Below, one piece after another: positions 8,270-16,051 of a DNA stretch of 64,000 nucleotides. How positions within the stretch are numbered: the stretch's first letter is position 1; every line of letters starts with the position of its first letter. This stretch comes from Streptomyces althioticus (lineage in GTDB: Bacteria > Actinomycetota > Actinomycetes > Streptomycetales > Streptomycetaceae). Under the pieces are notes generated by a model, which did no database searches, was not told the origin of the DNA, and saw only the letters and a list, made by a program, of their open reading frames with translations. The position numbers and the translations under genes are program-made. The stretch covers positions 62,001 through 126,000 of the forward strand of contig BMSW01000018.1 of NCBI GenBank assembly GCA_014649355.1. The letters run 5' to 3'.

Positions 8270-8632
8270 ATGGTTATGTTCCTGTTCCTGGTCGTCGCGC
8301 TGGCCGTCGTGGTGGGCGCGGTGACCCTCGCCGTGGTGGGCGGCGGCGACAACGCCCCGCTGCCCGAGGCGGAGCCGGAGCGGCTTCAGGACTCCCTGCC
8401 GCCCGACCGCCCGGTCAGCCGCGCGGACGTCGACCGCCTGCGCTTCCCGCTCGCCGCCCGCGGCTACCGCATGACGGACGTGGACGACGCCCTCGGCCGC
8501 CTCGCCGCCGAACTCGCCGAGCGGGACGCCCGGATCGCCGACCTGGAGTCCGCGCTGGCCGGCGCCCGCGCCGCCGCGGCGCACCTGCCCATGGACAAGC
8601 CCGCCGCGCACCCGGAGGACGATCACCGGTGA
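8270..8632 (+). CDS. DivIVA-domain membrane protein
   Basis: 120 residues from the ATG at 8270 (a second ATG lies at 8276). Residues 2-24 are a membrane segment (FLFLVVALAVVVGAVTLAVV). Residues ~48-75 (RADVDRLRFPLAARGYRMTD followed by VDDALGRL) match the DivIVA/DUF-type motif of septum- or pole-associated actinobacterial proteins. Residues 75-105 are a short coiled coil (ELAERDARIADLESALAGA). Rv1209 sits in the same place between folP2 and tag. It overlaps tag by 4 bp (GTGA), so the two are translationally coupled. The localisation role is inference. Confidence 0.8.
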   Translation: MVMFLFLVVALAVVVGAVTLAVVGGGDNAPLPEAEPERLQDSLPPDRPVSRADVDRLRFPLAARGYRMTDVDDALGRLAAELAERDARIADLESALAGARAAAAHLPMDKPAAHPEDDHR

Positions 8633-9219
8633 GCGCCCCCGCCGGCGAGACGCCGCTCGGTCCGGACGGCCTGCCGCGCTGCCCCTGGGCGCTGTCCGCC
8701 CCGGACTACCTCGCCTACCACGACGAGGAGTGGGGCCGCCCGGTGCACGGCGACGACGCCCTCTTCGAACGGCTGTGTCTGGAGGCGTTCCAGTCCGGGC
8801 TGTCGTGGATCACAATCCTGCGCCGCCGCCCCGGCTTCCGCGCCGCGTTCTCCGGCTTCCGCATCGCCGACGTCGCCGCCTTCACCGACGCCGACCGCGA
8901 GCGCCTGCTGGCCGACACGGGCATCATCCGCAACCGCGCGAAGATCGACGCCACGCTGGCGAACGCGCGGGTGCTGGCCGAGTGGAAGCCGGGCGAGCTG
9001 GACACCCTGATCTGGTCCCACGCCCCCGAGAAGCCCGGCCCCGCTCCCCGCACCCTCGCGGACGTCCCCGCGGTGACGAAGGAGTCCACGGCCCTGGCCA
9101 AGACCCTCAAGAAACAGGGCCTCCGCTTCGTGGGCCCCACAACGGCCTACGCCCTGATGCAGGCCTGCGGCCTGGTCAACGACCACCTGACCGATTGCGC
9201 GGCAAGAAAAACGCCCTGA
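8629..9219 (+). CDS. tag: DNA-3-methyladenine glycosylase I
   Basis: 196 residues from a GTG that overlaps the previous stop. Tag family: RCPWALSAPDYLAYHDEEWG with the N-terminal zinc Cys and His of Tag, LFERLCLEAFQSGLSWITIL (catalytic Glu and base-stacking Trp), RNRAKIDATLANAR, and FVGPTTAYALMQACGLVNDH ending in the C-terminal HxxxC zinc ligands. It removes 3-methyladenine from alkylated DNA in base-excision repair. The protein ends in AARKTP where the first copy of a dispersed repeat begins, so the extreme C-terminus may have been replaced by repeat sequence. Confidence 0.92.
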   Translation: MSAPAGETPLGPDGLPRCPWALSAPDYLAYHDEEWGRPVHGDDALFERLCLEAFQSGLSWITILRRRPGFRAAFSGFRIADVAAFTDADRERLLADTGIIRNRAKIDATLANARVLAEWKPGELDTLIWSHAPEKPGPAPRTLADVPAVTKESTALAKTLKKQGLRFVGPTTAYALMQACGLVNDHLTDCAARKTP

Positions 9220-9370
9220 AGGGGCGCAGGCAACTGCGCGCCAAGCCACCCCCCCCAGGGGCGCGGGGAACTGCGCGCCAAGCCACGACGAACCGCCACG
9301 CGCGGGCCTGCCGCAGCCCCCACCCCCAGGGGCGCGGGGAACTGCGCGACCAGCCACGACGGAGCCGCAC
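9220..9370. repeat. Three tandem copies of a Streptomyces-type dispersed repeat
   Basis: The core AGGGGCGCGGGGAACTGCGC, followed by (G/A)CCA(A/G)CCACGACG, occurs at 9257 and 9328, with a degenerate copy at 9220. Copies are 30-44 bp and 37-71 bp apart. From memory, this repeat family is scattered in many Streptomyces genomes, usually just downstream of genes. It fills the space between the convergent tag and enoyl-CoA hydratase genes. Function unknown; each copy can form a short hairpin. Confidence 0.75.
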
Positions 9371-9396
9371 ATCCACGACCCCGCCGCAACCACCCC

Positions 9397-10200
9397 TCAC
9401 CGCCCCAAATACTCCGGCTTCTCCTTGTTCACGAACGCCCGAACCGCAATCCCGTGATCCTCGGACGACCCCGCCCGACTCTGCAGCTCGTCCTCCTTCT
9501 CCAGCGTCTCCTCCAGAGAGTGGCTCATCCCGTAAGCCACCGACTCCTTCAGCGCCGCGAAGGCGACCGTCGGCCCCTGGGCCAGCCCCCGCGCCACCTT
9601 CTCCGCCTCCGCGCGCAGCTCGTCCGCCGGCACCACCCGGTTCGCGATCCCCAGCTCGTACGCCTCCTGCGCGGAGATGTTCCGCGGGAACAGCAGCAGA
9701 TCCGTCGCCCGGCTCGGCCCGATCACCCGCGGCAGCGTCCAGGAGATGCCCGAGTCCGCGGTCAGCGCGACCCCCGCGAACGACGTGTTGAACTTCGCCG
9801 TCTCCGCGACGATCCGGTAGTCCGCGGCCAGCGCGAACCCGAACCCGGCCCCCGCCGCCACGCCGTTCACGGCGGCCACCACCGGCTTCGGCGCACCCGC
9901 GATCGCCCGCACGATCGGGTTGTAGTGCTCGCGCACCGTGGACATGGTCTGTCCCGACCCGTTCTCCCGGTCGGCGGCCAGCAGCCCGATGTGCTCCTTG
10001 AGGTCCTGCCCGACGCAGAACGCCCGCTCGCCGGCCGCGGTCAGCAGCACGGCCCGCACGGCGTCGTCGTCCGCGGCGGCCCTGACCGCGTCCCGGAGGG
10101 CGACCTTCGCCGCGACGTTCAGCGCGTTCATCGCCTCGGGGCGGTTCAGCGTGATCGTCGCGAGCCCGTCGCTCACCTCGTAGAGCACGGTGTCGGCCAT
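9397..10200 (-). CDS. Enoyl-CoA hydratase/isomerase family protein
   Basis: 267 residues from the ATG at 10200 with GGAGGG upstream. Crotonase fold: ITLNRPEAMNALN, the oxyanion-hole segment RAFCVGQDLKEH, and AAVNGVAAGAGFGFALAADY with the second oxyanion glycine. At the hydratase acid/base Glu positions the sequence reads SFAGVALTADSGISWTLPRV, so D rather than the E-E pair. This suggests an isomerase-like or PaaG-type activity rather than a standard hydratase, but substrate prediction is uncertain. A 22-bp palindrome sits 27 bp upstream of the start as a candidate operator. Confidence 0.88.
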   Translation of the reverse strand: MADTVLYEVSDGLATITLNRPEAMNALNVAAKVALRDAVRAAADDDAVRAVLLTAAGERAFCVGQDLKEHIGLLAADRENGSGQTMSTVREHYNPIVRAIAGAPKPVVAAVNGVAAGAGFGFALAADYRIVAETAKFNTSFAGVALTADSGISWTLPRVIGPSRATDLLLFPRNISAQEAYELGIANRVVPADELRAEAEKVARGLAQGPTVAFAALKESVAYGMSHSLEETLEKEDELQSRAGSSEDHGIAVRAFVNKEKPEYLGR

Positions 10201-10226
10201 GGTCGTATCCCTCCGTGTGCGGCTCG

Positions 10227-10248
10227 GGACGTACTGCTGAGTACGTCC
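10227..10248. promoter_or_regulatory. 22-bp palindrome upstream of enoyl-CoA hydratase
   Basis: Arms 10227-10235 and 10240-10248 (GGACGTACT / AGTACGTCC) separated by 4 nt. The core GTACT-N4-AGTAC matches the palindrome at 4975-4988. The position close to the start of the minus-strand gene suits a repressor site. Confidence 0.5.
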
Positions 10249-10431
10249 TCTTCCGGAGGACAGCATGACCCAGTTCACGGGTGACGGCCGACGGCCCGGG
10301 TGTGACCTGCGTCAAACAATCGTGTCGGGATTCCGGCGCCCGAATGTCCATGCGAGGGCGCAGTATGGCAGCCACATCGCCGAATTGAGTGGTTTTGCTC
10401 GCGTGCGTTGCCCAAGCGATGCCAACTGATG

Positions 10432-10462
10432 TTGGTCATCGGGTCCCGCCATGCGGGATAAT
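10432..10462 (+). promoter_or_regulatory. Candidate sigma-70-type promoter for the DUF3117 gene
   Basis: TTGGTC at 10432-10437 and GATAAT at 10457-10462 with a 19-nt spacer, about 120 bp upstream of the DUF3117 start. The rest of 10249-10580 is non-coding, with lower G+C and short inverted repeats; nothing else was recognised. Confidence 0.4.
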
Positions 10463-10580
10463 GGCCTGGAAGCAATGTGTTCGATGCCGGTGGCGTGTGT
10501 CCTGCTTCAGGGACCGCAGGTGCCCTTCAGTGGGCCGTCGGCTCAGACGGTTTAGCTGGGTTTCAGGAAGGGGAACGAGC

Positions 10581-10748
10581 ATGGCGGCCATGAAGCCGCG
10601 GACGGGTGATGGCCCGCTCGAGGTGACCAAGGAGGGGCGGGGCATCGTCATGCGCGTTCCGCTCGAAGGCGGCGGTCGGCTCGTCGTCGAGCTGACCCCG
10701 GACGAGGCCGACGCGCTCGGCGACGCCCTCAAGAAGGTCGTCGGCTGA
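10581..10748 (+). CDS. DUF3117 small protein
   Basis: 55 residues from the ATG at 10581 with GGAAGGGGA upstream. The sequence (KPRTGDGPLEVTKEGRGIVM, then VELTPDEADALGDALKKV) is the near-invariant actinobacterial DUF3117 family, Rv1211 in M. tuberculosis. Function unknown; it is probably a small cytoplasmic beta-rich protein. It has its own promoter region and a strong terminator, so it is likely monocistronic. Confidence 0.93.
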   Translation: MAAMKPRTGDGPLEVTKEGRGIVMRVPLEGGGRLVVELTPDEADALGDALKKVVG

Positions 10749-10770
10749 CGCGCAAGCGACCATACCCTTT

Positions 10771-10808
10771 CAGCCGCCCCGGTGCCGCACGCGGTGCCGG
10801 GGCGGCTG
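10771..10808 (+). terminator. Terminator of the DUF3117 gene
   Basis: 12-bp perfect arms (10771-10782 and 10797-10808) with an inner CCGC/GCGG pairing in the loop, followed by TTT. It also lies downstream of the convergent O-methyltransferase gene. Confidence 0.8.
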
Positions 10809-10862
10809 TTTGCGCACACGTCCGGGGGAACCGACGGCAGAGGAATGCCGTGACACGGCAGG

Positions 10863-11495
10863 TCACCGCTTCACGGCGCACAGCAGCCCGTCCCCCACGG
10901 GCAGGAGCGACGACACCAGCTCCTGGCTCTCGCGAACGGTCCGCACCAGCTCCCGCAGCCGCAGTACCTCCGTCGGCTGGGGGCCGGAGTCCACGGTGCG
11001 CCCGCTCGCGAAGACGCCTTCGAAGGCGACCAGGCCTCCAGGGCGCAGAAGGCGCAACGATTCGGCGAGATAGTCCTGGTACTCCTGCCGGTCGCCGTCG
11101 CAGAACACCAGGTCGTAGCCCGAGTCCGCGAGACGGGGCAGCACGTCCAGCGCGGGGCCGGGGATGAAGCGGGCCCGGTTGCCGGCGAAACCGGCCTCAC
11201 GGAAGGCCTGCCGGGCCGACTGCTGGTGCTCCGGCTCCTGGTCGACCGTCGTCAGCACCCCGTCCGGGCGCATGCCGTGCAGCAGATGGATCCCCGACAC
11301 GCCGCAGCCGGTGCCGATCTCCGCGACCGCCTTGGCGTCCACGCTGGCCGCGAGCAACCGCAGGGCCGCGCCCGTGCCGGGCGACACCGAGCGCAGGCCG
11401 GCCTCACGGGCCCGGTCGCGGGCCCAGTGCAGCGCCTCGTCCTCGGCGACATAGGCGTCGGCGAACGCCCAGCTCGTCTGCCGGTTGGCGGTAAT
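10863..11495 (-). CDS. SAM-dependent O-methyltransferase, apparent ATT start
   Basis: 210 residues if read from ATT at 11495. Class I methyltransferase of the catechol/caffeoyl-CoA type: VAEIGTGCGVSGIHLLHGM (motif I), LTTVDQEPEHQQSARQAF (motif II), YDLVFCDGDRQEYQDYL and LLRPGGLVAFEGVF. Sequence resembling the family N-terminus (ANRQTSWAFADAYVAEDEAL) extends well upstream of the first ordinary start (GTG at 11387). The frame is open from a TGA near 11569 but contains no ATG, GTG or TTG there; ATT at 11495 has a fitting ribosome site (CAGGAGAGG). Divergent from the ECF sigma gene, like Rv1220c/sigE. Confidence 0.82.
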   Translation of the reverse strand: MTANRQTSWAFADAYVAEDEALHWARDRAREAGLRSVSPGTGAALRLLAASVDAKAVAEIGTGCGVSGIHLLHGMRPDGVLTTVDQEPEHQQSARQAFREAGFAGNRARFIPGPALDVLPRLADSGYDLVFCDGDRQEYQDYLAESLRLLRPGGLVAFEGVFASGRTVDSGPQPTEVLRLRELVRTVRESQELVSSLLPVGDGLLCAVKR

Positions 11496-11548
11496 GACCC
11501 TCTCCTGTCCCCGTGGTTGCCTGGGCGTGACTGTATCCGTTGGCGTCG

Positions 11549-11574
11549 GGAACCCGCAGATGGGACCAGTCGTT
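11549..11574 (+). promoter_or_regulatory. ECF-type promoter (GGAAC-N17-CGTT) for the sigma gene
   Basis: GGAAC at 11549-11553 and CGTT at 11571-11574, spacer 17 nt, about 150 bp upstream of the sigma gene and on its strand. The layout fits promoters read by ECF sigma factors and suggests positive autoregulation. Confidence 0.6.
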
Positions 11575-11723
11575 CAAAGGGACAAGAGAAAGGCGTGTGC
11601 CGGAAAGGGGGGCGAGGAGTGGACGCGGACGCCGAGCAAGTGCGGGCGCAGTCGTACGAGCCGTGGCAGCCCGAATCAAATTCTCGTAAAACCGCTTATC
11701 CGGAGCTAACGGGCGAGGTGGCT

Positions 11724-12497
11724 ATGGTAGGGGCTCCACTGGACACCACCAGAGCCGACAGGGGAGGTGCGGCTGCGCCTGTGGATCGTGCAGGAGGGCT
11801 GCGGCGCTTCCTCGGATCGGCGGGCAGGCCGAAATCCGTGAACAACACCGCTGCTGACCATGACCGCGCCGGCGACCCGGCCCAGACCGCGACCTTCTCC
11901 AGCGACGCGGACGGGCAGGCGTGGACTCCGCCCACGTGGGAGGAGATCGTCAGCATGCACAGCGGCCGGGTCTACCGGCTCGCCTACCGTCTCACGGGCA
12001 ACCAGCACGACGCCGAGGACCTCACGCAGGAGGTCTTCGTCCGTGTCTTCCGCTCCCTGTCGACGTACACGCCGGGCACCTTCGAGGGCTGGCTGCACCG
12101 CATCACCACGAACCTGTTCCTGGACATGGTCCGCCGCAAGCAGCGCATCCGCTTCGACGCGCTCGGGGAGGACGCGGCCGAGCGGCTCGCCAGCAAGGAG
12201 CCCTCGCCGCAGCAGGTCTTCAACGACGCGCACTTCGACGCCGACGTCCAGCAGGCCCTCGACACGCTCGCGCCCGAGTTCCGCGCCGCCGTCGTCCTGT
12301 GCGACATCGAAGGACTGTCGTACGAGGAGATCGCGGCCACCCTGGGCGTGAAGCTCGGCACCGTCCGGTCCCGTATCCACCGCGGCCGTTCCCAGCTGCG
12401 CAAGGCCCTCGCGCACCGTTCGCCCAAGGCGCGCGCGGACCGCCCCTCCTTCGTGCCGCGTGTCCCCGCACTGGGAGGAGGGGGCGCGAGCGCGTGA
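11724..12497 (+). CDS. ECF RNA polymerase sigma factor, mycobacterial SigE type
   Basis: 257 residues from the ATG at 11724 (GGGCGAGG upstream; an in-frame GTG at 11718 is possible). Region 2 is VYRLAYRLTGNQHDAEDLTQ and EVFVRVFRSL with FEGWLHRITTNLFLDMVRRK. Region 4 is FRAAVVLCDIEGLSYEEIAA and TLGVKLGTVRSRIHRGR. These blocks are almost those of M. tuberculosis SigE. The ~70-residue N-terminal extension is low in structure. It directs RNA polymerase to envelope-stress promoters and is held by the anti-sigma factor encoded next, whose GTG overlaps this stop codon by 4 bp. Not the same gene as the sigE named in S. coelicolor cell-wall work, so no symbol is given. Confidence 0.93.
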   Translation: MVGAPLDTTRADRGGAAAPVDRAGGLRRFLGSAGRPKSVNNTAADHDRAGDPAQTATFSSDADGQAWTPPTWEEIVSMHSGRVYRLAYRLTGNQHDAEDLTQEVFVRVFRSLSTYTPGTFEGWLHRITTNLFLDMVRRKQRIRFDALGEDAAERLASKEPSPQQVFNDAHFDADVQQALDTLAPEFRAAVVLCDIEGLSYEEIAATLGVKLGTVRSRIHRGRSQLRKALAHRSPKARADRPSFVPRVPALGGGGASA

Positions 12498-13384
12498 GCA
12501 GTTCACTGCCGAAGTCCCCCGAGGGGCACCTCGCGGAGCATCACCTGGGAGACCGGCTCGCCGCCCTCGTGGACGGGGAGCTGGGTCATGACGCGCGTGA
12601 GCGCGTACTGGCGCATGTCGCCACCTGCGTCAAGTGCAAGGCGGAGGTGGACGAGCAGCGCCGCCTGAAGAACGTGTTCGCGGCCGCCGCACCGCCGCCG
12701 CCCTCCGAAAGCCTCCTGGCGCGCCTGCAAGGGCTGCCCGCCGGAGGTGGATTCGGCGACGGCGGCTCACCCCTGGGCGGCTCCGCGCTGCCGGGCGGCT
12801 CCACCCCGGGCGTTTTCGGGGCGCGGCGCGGCGAGCGCTTCGAGTTCGCCTACGCGCCCGTACGGCGCCACCAGCCCGCGGCCGCCGCTGACGGCCTCGC
12901 CGCCGCCCGGCCGTCCTCGCGCGGGCTGCGGCTCGCGTTCGTCGCCGCCGGAGCGGTGTCGCTGGCCGCGATCGCCCTCGGCGGCGTCTCCACGGTCACC
13001 CCGGCCGACGCGGAGGCGCGCGGCCAGGGCAAGGGGAGCAACGTGACACCGGCGCGCACGCAGGGCACGGGCGCGGCCACCACGCCGGACTCCCGGCGCC
13101 GAGGCGTCGGCCCGCTCCTCGGGCAGGTCGCCGGCGGTCAGAGCGCCCTCGGCTCGGGCCCCGTCGTCCCCACCGGCGTCGCGGCCCCGCTGCTGCCCGG
13201 CATCCCGTCGCCCCCGCAGGGCGGCGCCACGGCGGTGTCCCCGCACATACGCCCGCTGAACCCGGCCACACCGTTCGGACTGGGCGCCTGGGCGTCGGCG
13301 GCCGGACTGAAGAGCCCCGGCCTGGTCACGGCCGCGCCGTCACCGGCGCCCTCGCCCACGCACGGCGCGCGGACCGCCCGCTGA
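12494..13384 (+). CDS. Zinc-binding (ZAS) transmembrane anti-sigma factor
   Basis: 296 residues from a GTG overlapping the sigma stop. The N-terminal ~60 residues form a zf-HC2 anti-sigma domain with the ligand pattern H41-x3-C45-x2-C48 and an upstream His in EHHLGDRL. A membrane segment spans about residues 145-167 (LRLAFVAAGAVSLAAIALGG). The outer C-terminal ~130 residues are Pro/Gly/Thr-rich and unstructured. It should bind the sigma factor in the cytoplasm and release it on envelope or thiol stress, as RseA does for mycobacterial SigE. The htrA gene follows after about 150 bp. Confidence 0.88.
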   Translation: MSSSLPKSPEGHLAEHHLGDRLAALVDGELGHDARERVLAHVATCVKCKAEVDEQRRLKNVFAAAAPPPPSESLLARLQGLPAGGGFGDGGSPLGGSALPGGSTPGVFGARRGERFEFAYAPVRRHQPAAAADGLAAARPSSRGLRLAFVAAGAVSLAAIALGGVSTVTPADAEARGQGKGSNVTPARTQGTGAATTPDSRRRGVGPLLGQVAGGQSALGSGPVVPTGVAAPLLPGIPSPPQGGATAVSPHIRPLNPATPFGLGAWASAAGLKSPGLVTAAPSPAPSPTHGARTAR

Positions 13385-13537
13385 CCGGGCGGCCCCTGCG
13401 CGGGGGCGCGCGAACCTGATTAGATTCCGGGTGGCGCGCCCGGGCCCACTGCGGCCGGGCGCCGAGCCGGGCTCCACCGCGCGGGCGGACCGGAGCACGG
13501 TGCCGACCATCCGTGCCGGTCCAGCCGTGGGGAGAGC

Positions 13538-15889
13538 ATGAACGAGGGGAAGCCGGGCACGCCCGAGGCGTCCGAAGGACCCGACGGCGACTTCGAACTC
13601 GCCCGCCCGAACGGCATGCGGTCCCCCCGCACGGGACCCGACGGCGACTACGAACTGGGCCGCCCCCTGAGCGGGGCCCCCGACGGCGGCGCGACCGCCG
13701 ACTCCCCGGCGTGGGACCGCCCCTCGGACTCGGACACGGCACCGGGGCGCGGTACTTCGACCGGCTCGGGCGCGGAGTCCGTCGCGGATCACCCGGCGGG
13801 CGCGGCGGACACCGCGTCCGTGCATGAGCCTGGCGCCGCGGCGGGTACGGGCATCGAACACGTCGCCGACGGCGCGGCCGGACAGCCCACCGCGCCCGCC
13901 CCACACGCGGCCTCGCCCGAGGCACCCGCCTCCGCCTCCGGCGCCGCAATCCCCGGGCAGGGCGCTGGCGCCGTGCCCGCACCGAGCGCGGATGCGCCCA
14001 CCGCTCCCGCCCCGGCCGCTGAGGCCGCCGGGCCTGGCGTGACCGGTGCCGTGTCCGCCCCGGCCGCTGAGGCCGCCGGGCCTGGCGTGACCGGCACTGT
14101 GTCTGCCTCGGCCGCTGAGGCCGCCGGGCCTGGTGTGACCGGTGCCGTGCCTGCCTCGGCCGCTGAGGCCGCCGAAGCCCCCGCGCCCGGCGTGACCGGC
14201 ACCGGGCCCGCCCCCGCCTCCCACGGCGCCCCACCCCCCGCTGGCGAGCAGCCCAAGCCCCTGCACGACCCCGACCCCTACAGCACCCCGCCCTACGGGG
14301 AGCCCGGGCCCTGGGCGCCCGCGCCGCCTGTGCAGCATCCGGCCGCTACCCCCGCGCACGGCGTGCCCATGGGCGCGCCTCCCTCGGCCCCGGAGGCCGC
14401 CCCGGGCGCGGGCGCGCCCTCCGTGCCCGCGCCGCCTGTGCGGCATCCGGCGGCCACGCCCGCGCACGGCGTGCCCATGGGCGCACCTCCCGCCGCCTCG
14501 AAGGCCGCTTCCGGGCCTGGCGGGCCTTCCGTGCCCGCGCCGCCTGTGCAGCATCCGGCGGCCACGCCCGCGCACGGCGTGCCCATGGGCGCACCTCCCG
14601 CTGCCCCGGAGGCCGCTTCCGGGCCGGGCGGGCACGCCACGGTGCCGGAGCCCGGCCCCGCGGCTCAGGACGCCCCCGCGGCCGGCCCCTGGGCGCGCTA
14701 CGACCCCTGGGCAGCCCCGACGGCCGTCGCCCCGTTGCAGCAGGCCGACCCCGTCGAGGAGGACGTGAAGCGGCGGCGCGGCCGCCGCAGGCGCGCGCTG
14801 GTCGGCGGCGCCCTGGTCATCGCCCTCGTGTCCGGCGTCGCCGGCGGTGTCGTCGGCGTGCAGCTGGAGCGGAACGGCGGCATCGGCGCCGTGGAGCTGC
14901 CGCAGGCCGGTGTGGAGGCGCCCGACCGCGACCCCGACAGCGTCGCCGGTATCGCCGCGCAGGCGCTGCCCAGCGTCGTCACCCTGCACGTCAGCGGCGG
15001 CGGCAAGGCCGGCACGGGCACCGGCTTCGTGCTGGACGACCGGGGCCACATCCTCACCAACGACCACGTCGTCGAGCCCGCCGGGAAGAACGGCGACATC
15101 ACCGTCACCTTCCACAGCGGCGACACCGCCGAGGCGACCGTCGTCGGCCGGGACAGCGGCTACGACCTCGCCGTCGTACGGGTCAAGGGCGTCCGAGGGC
15201 TCACCCCCCTGCCGCTCGGCAACTCGGACAACGTGCAGGTCGGCGACCCCGTCGTCGCCATCGGCGCCCCCTTCGACCTGGCCGGCACCGTCACCTCCGG
15301 CATCATCAGCGCCCGCGAACGGCCCATCACCGCCGGCGGCGAGGACGGCGACGGCAGCGACGTGTCGTACGTCGACGCCCTGCAGACCGACGCGCCCATC
15401 AACCCCGGCAACTCCGGCGGACCGCTGCTCGACGGCAAGGGCCGGGTGGTCGGCATCAACTCGGCCATCCGCTCGGCCGACGGCGGACTGGACCCCGAGG
15501 GCGGCCAGTCCGGCTCCATAGGACTCGGCTTCGCCATCCCGATCAACCAGGGCAAGCGGGTCGCGGAGGAACTGATCGAGCACGGCAAGGCCGCGCACCC
15601 GGTGATCGGCATCACCCTCGACATGGCGTACAGCGGCGACGGGGCCCGCGTGGCGGCCGAGGGCGGCGACGGCGGGCCACCGGTCAGCACCGGCGGCCCC
15701 GGCGCCAAGGCGGGCATCCGCCCCGGCGACGTCATCACCGAGGTCGACGGCCGCCCCGTGCGCTCCGGCGAGGAACTGATCGTGAAGACCCGCGCTCACC
15801 GCCCCGGCGACCGGCTGGAGCTGACCCTGGAGCGGAACGGCGAGGAACGCACGGTGTCCCTGGTGCTCGGCTCCTCGGACGGCGACTGA
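13538..15889 (+). CDS. htrA: HtrA/DegP-type serine protease with long repetitive N-terminus
   Basis: 783 residues from the ATG at 13538. Residues 1-410 are Ala/Pro-rich and predicted disordered, with four 16-residue repeats (AAEAAGPGVTGAVSAP type) and three 36-residue repeats (VQHPAATPAHGVPMGAPP type). A membrane segment follows at about 419-441. The trypsin-like domain has the triad H510 (TNDHVVEP), D543 (YDLAVVRV) and S626 (NPGNSGGP). A PDZ domain lies at about 685-780 (GAKAGIRPGDVITEVDGRPV). The topology is cytoplasmic tail, one membrane pass and external protease. It should degrade or process misfolded exported proteins, and could feed back on the anti-sigma factor, as Rv1223 is thought to. 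Confidence 0.92.
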   Translation: MNEGKPGTPEASEGPDGDFELARPNGMRSPRTGPDGDYELGRPLSGAPDGGATADSPAWDRPSDSDTAPGRGTSTGSGAESVADHPAGAADTASVHEPGAAAGTGIEHVADGAAGQPTAPAPHAASPEAPASASGAAIPGQGAGAVPAPSADAPTAPAPAAEAAGPGVTGAVSAPAAEAAGPGVTGTVSASAAEAAGPGVTGAVPASAAEAAEAPAPGVTGTGPAPASHGAPPPAGEQPKPLHDPDPYSTPPYGEPGPWAPAPPVQHPAATPAHGVPMGAPPSAPEAAPGAGAPSVPAPPVRHPAATPAHGVPMGAPPAASKAASGPGGPSVPAPPVQHPAATPAHGVPMGAPPAAPEAASGPGGHATVPEPGPAAQDAPAAGPWARYDPWAAPTAVAPLQQADPVEEDVKRRRGRRRRALVGGALVIALVSGVAGGVVGVQLERNGGIGAVELPQAGVEAPDRDPDSVAGIAAQALPSVVTLHVSGGGKAGTGTGFVLDDRGHILTNDHVVEPAGKNGDITVTFHSGDTAEATVVGRDSGYDLAVVRVKGVRGLTPLPLGNSDNVQVGDPVVAIGAPFDLAGTVTSGIISARERPITAGGEDGDGSDVSYVDALQTDAPINPGNSGGPLLDGKGRVVGINSAIRSADGGLDPEGGQSGSIGLGFAIPINQGKRVAEELIEHGKAAHPVIGITLDMAYSGDGARVAAEGGDGGPPVSTGGPGAKAGIRPGDVITEVDGRPVRSGEELIVKTRAHRPGDRLELTLERNGEERTVSLVLGSSDGD
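14012..14211 (+). repeat. 48-bp tandem repeat inside htrA
   Basis: Four copies, the last one extended, of a 48-bp unit starting near 14015, 14063, 14111 and 14159. They encode AAEAAGPGVTG-type 16-residue units in the cytoplasmic tail of the HtrA protein. In frame, so copy number can change without frameshift. Confidence 0.8.
14321..14644 (+). repeat. 108-bp tandem repeat inside htrA
   Basis: Three copies with exact 108-bp spacing (starts 14321, 14429 and 14537). Each encodes a 36-residue Pro/Ala/His unit with HGVPMGAPP. The similar HGVP motif in the DUF3152 protein at 39595-41511 is notable. Confidence 0.85.
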
Positions 15890-16051
15890 TCCACCGGCGG
15901 CGACCGGCATGTCACCCGTGCGACGCCGTCGGGACGCCGGGACGGTACCGGTGGTGCGGGAGGTCCGGGTACCGTGGACCCGGCCCGGACCACGGAGGGC
16001 GAACGACCGGCACCGAGGGCCGAGGACCGAAGGCATCGCGAGGAGCTTCAG

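Noticed and set aside
14012..14644. CRISPR-like tandem units
   Set aside because: The repeats are directly adjacent, in frame inside a gene, with no unique spacers.
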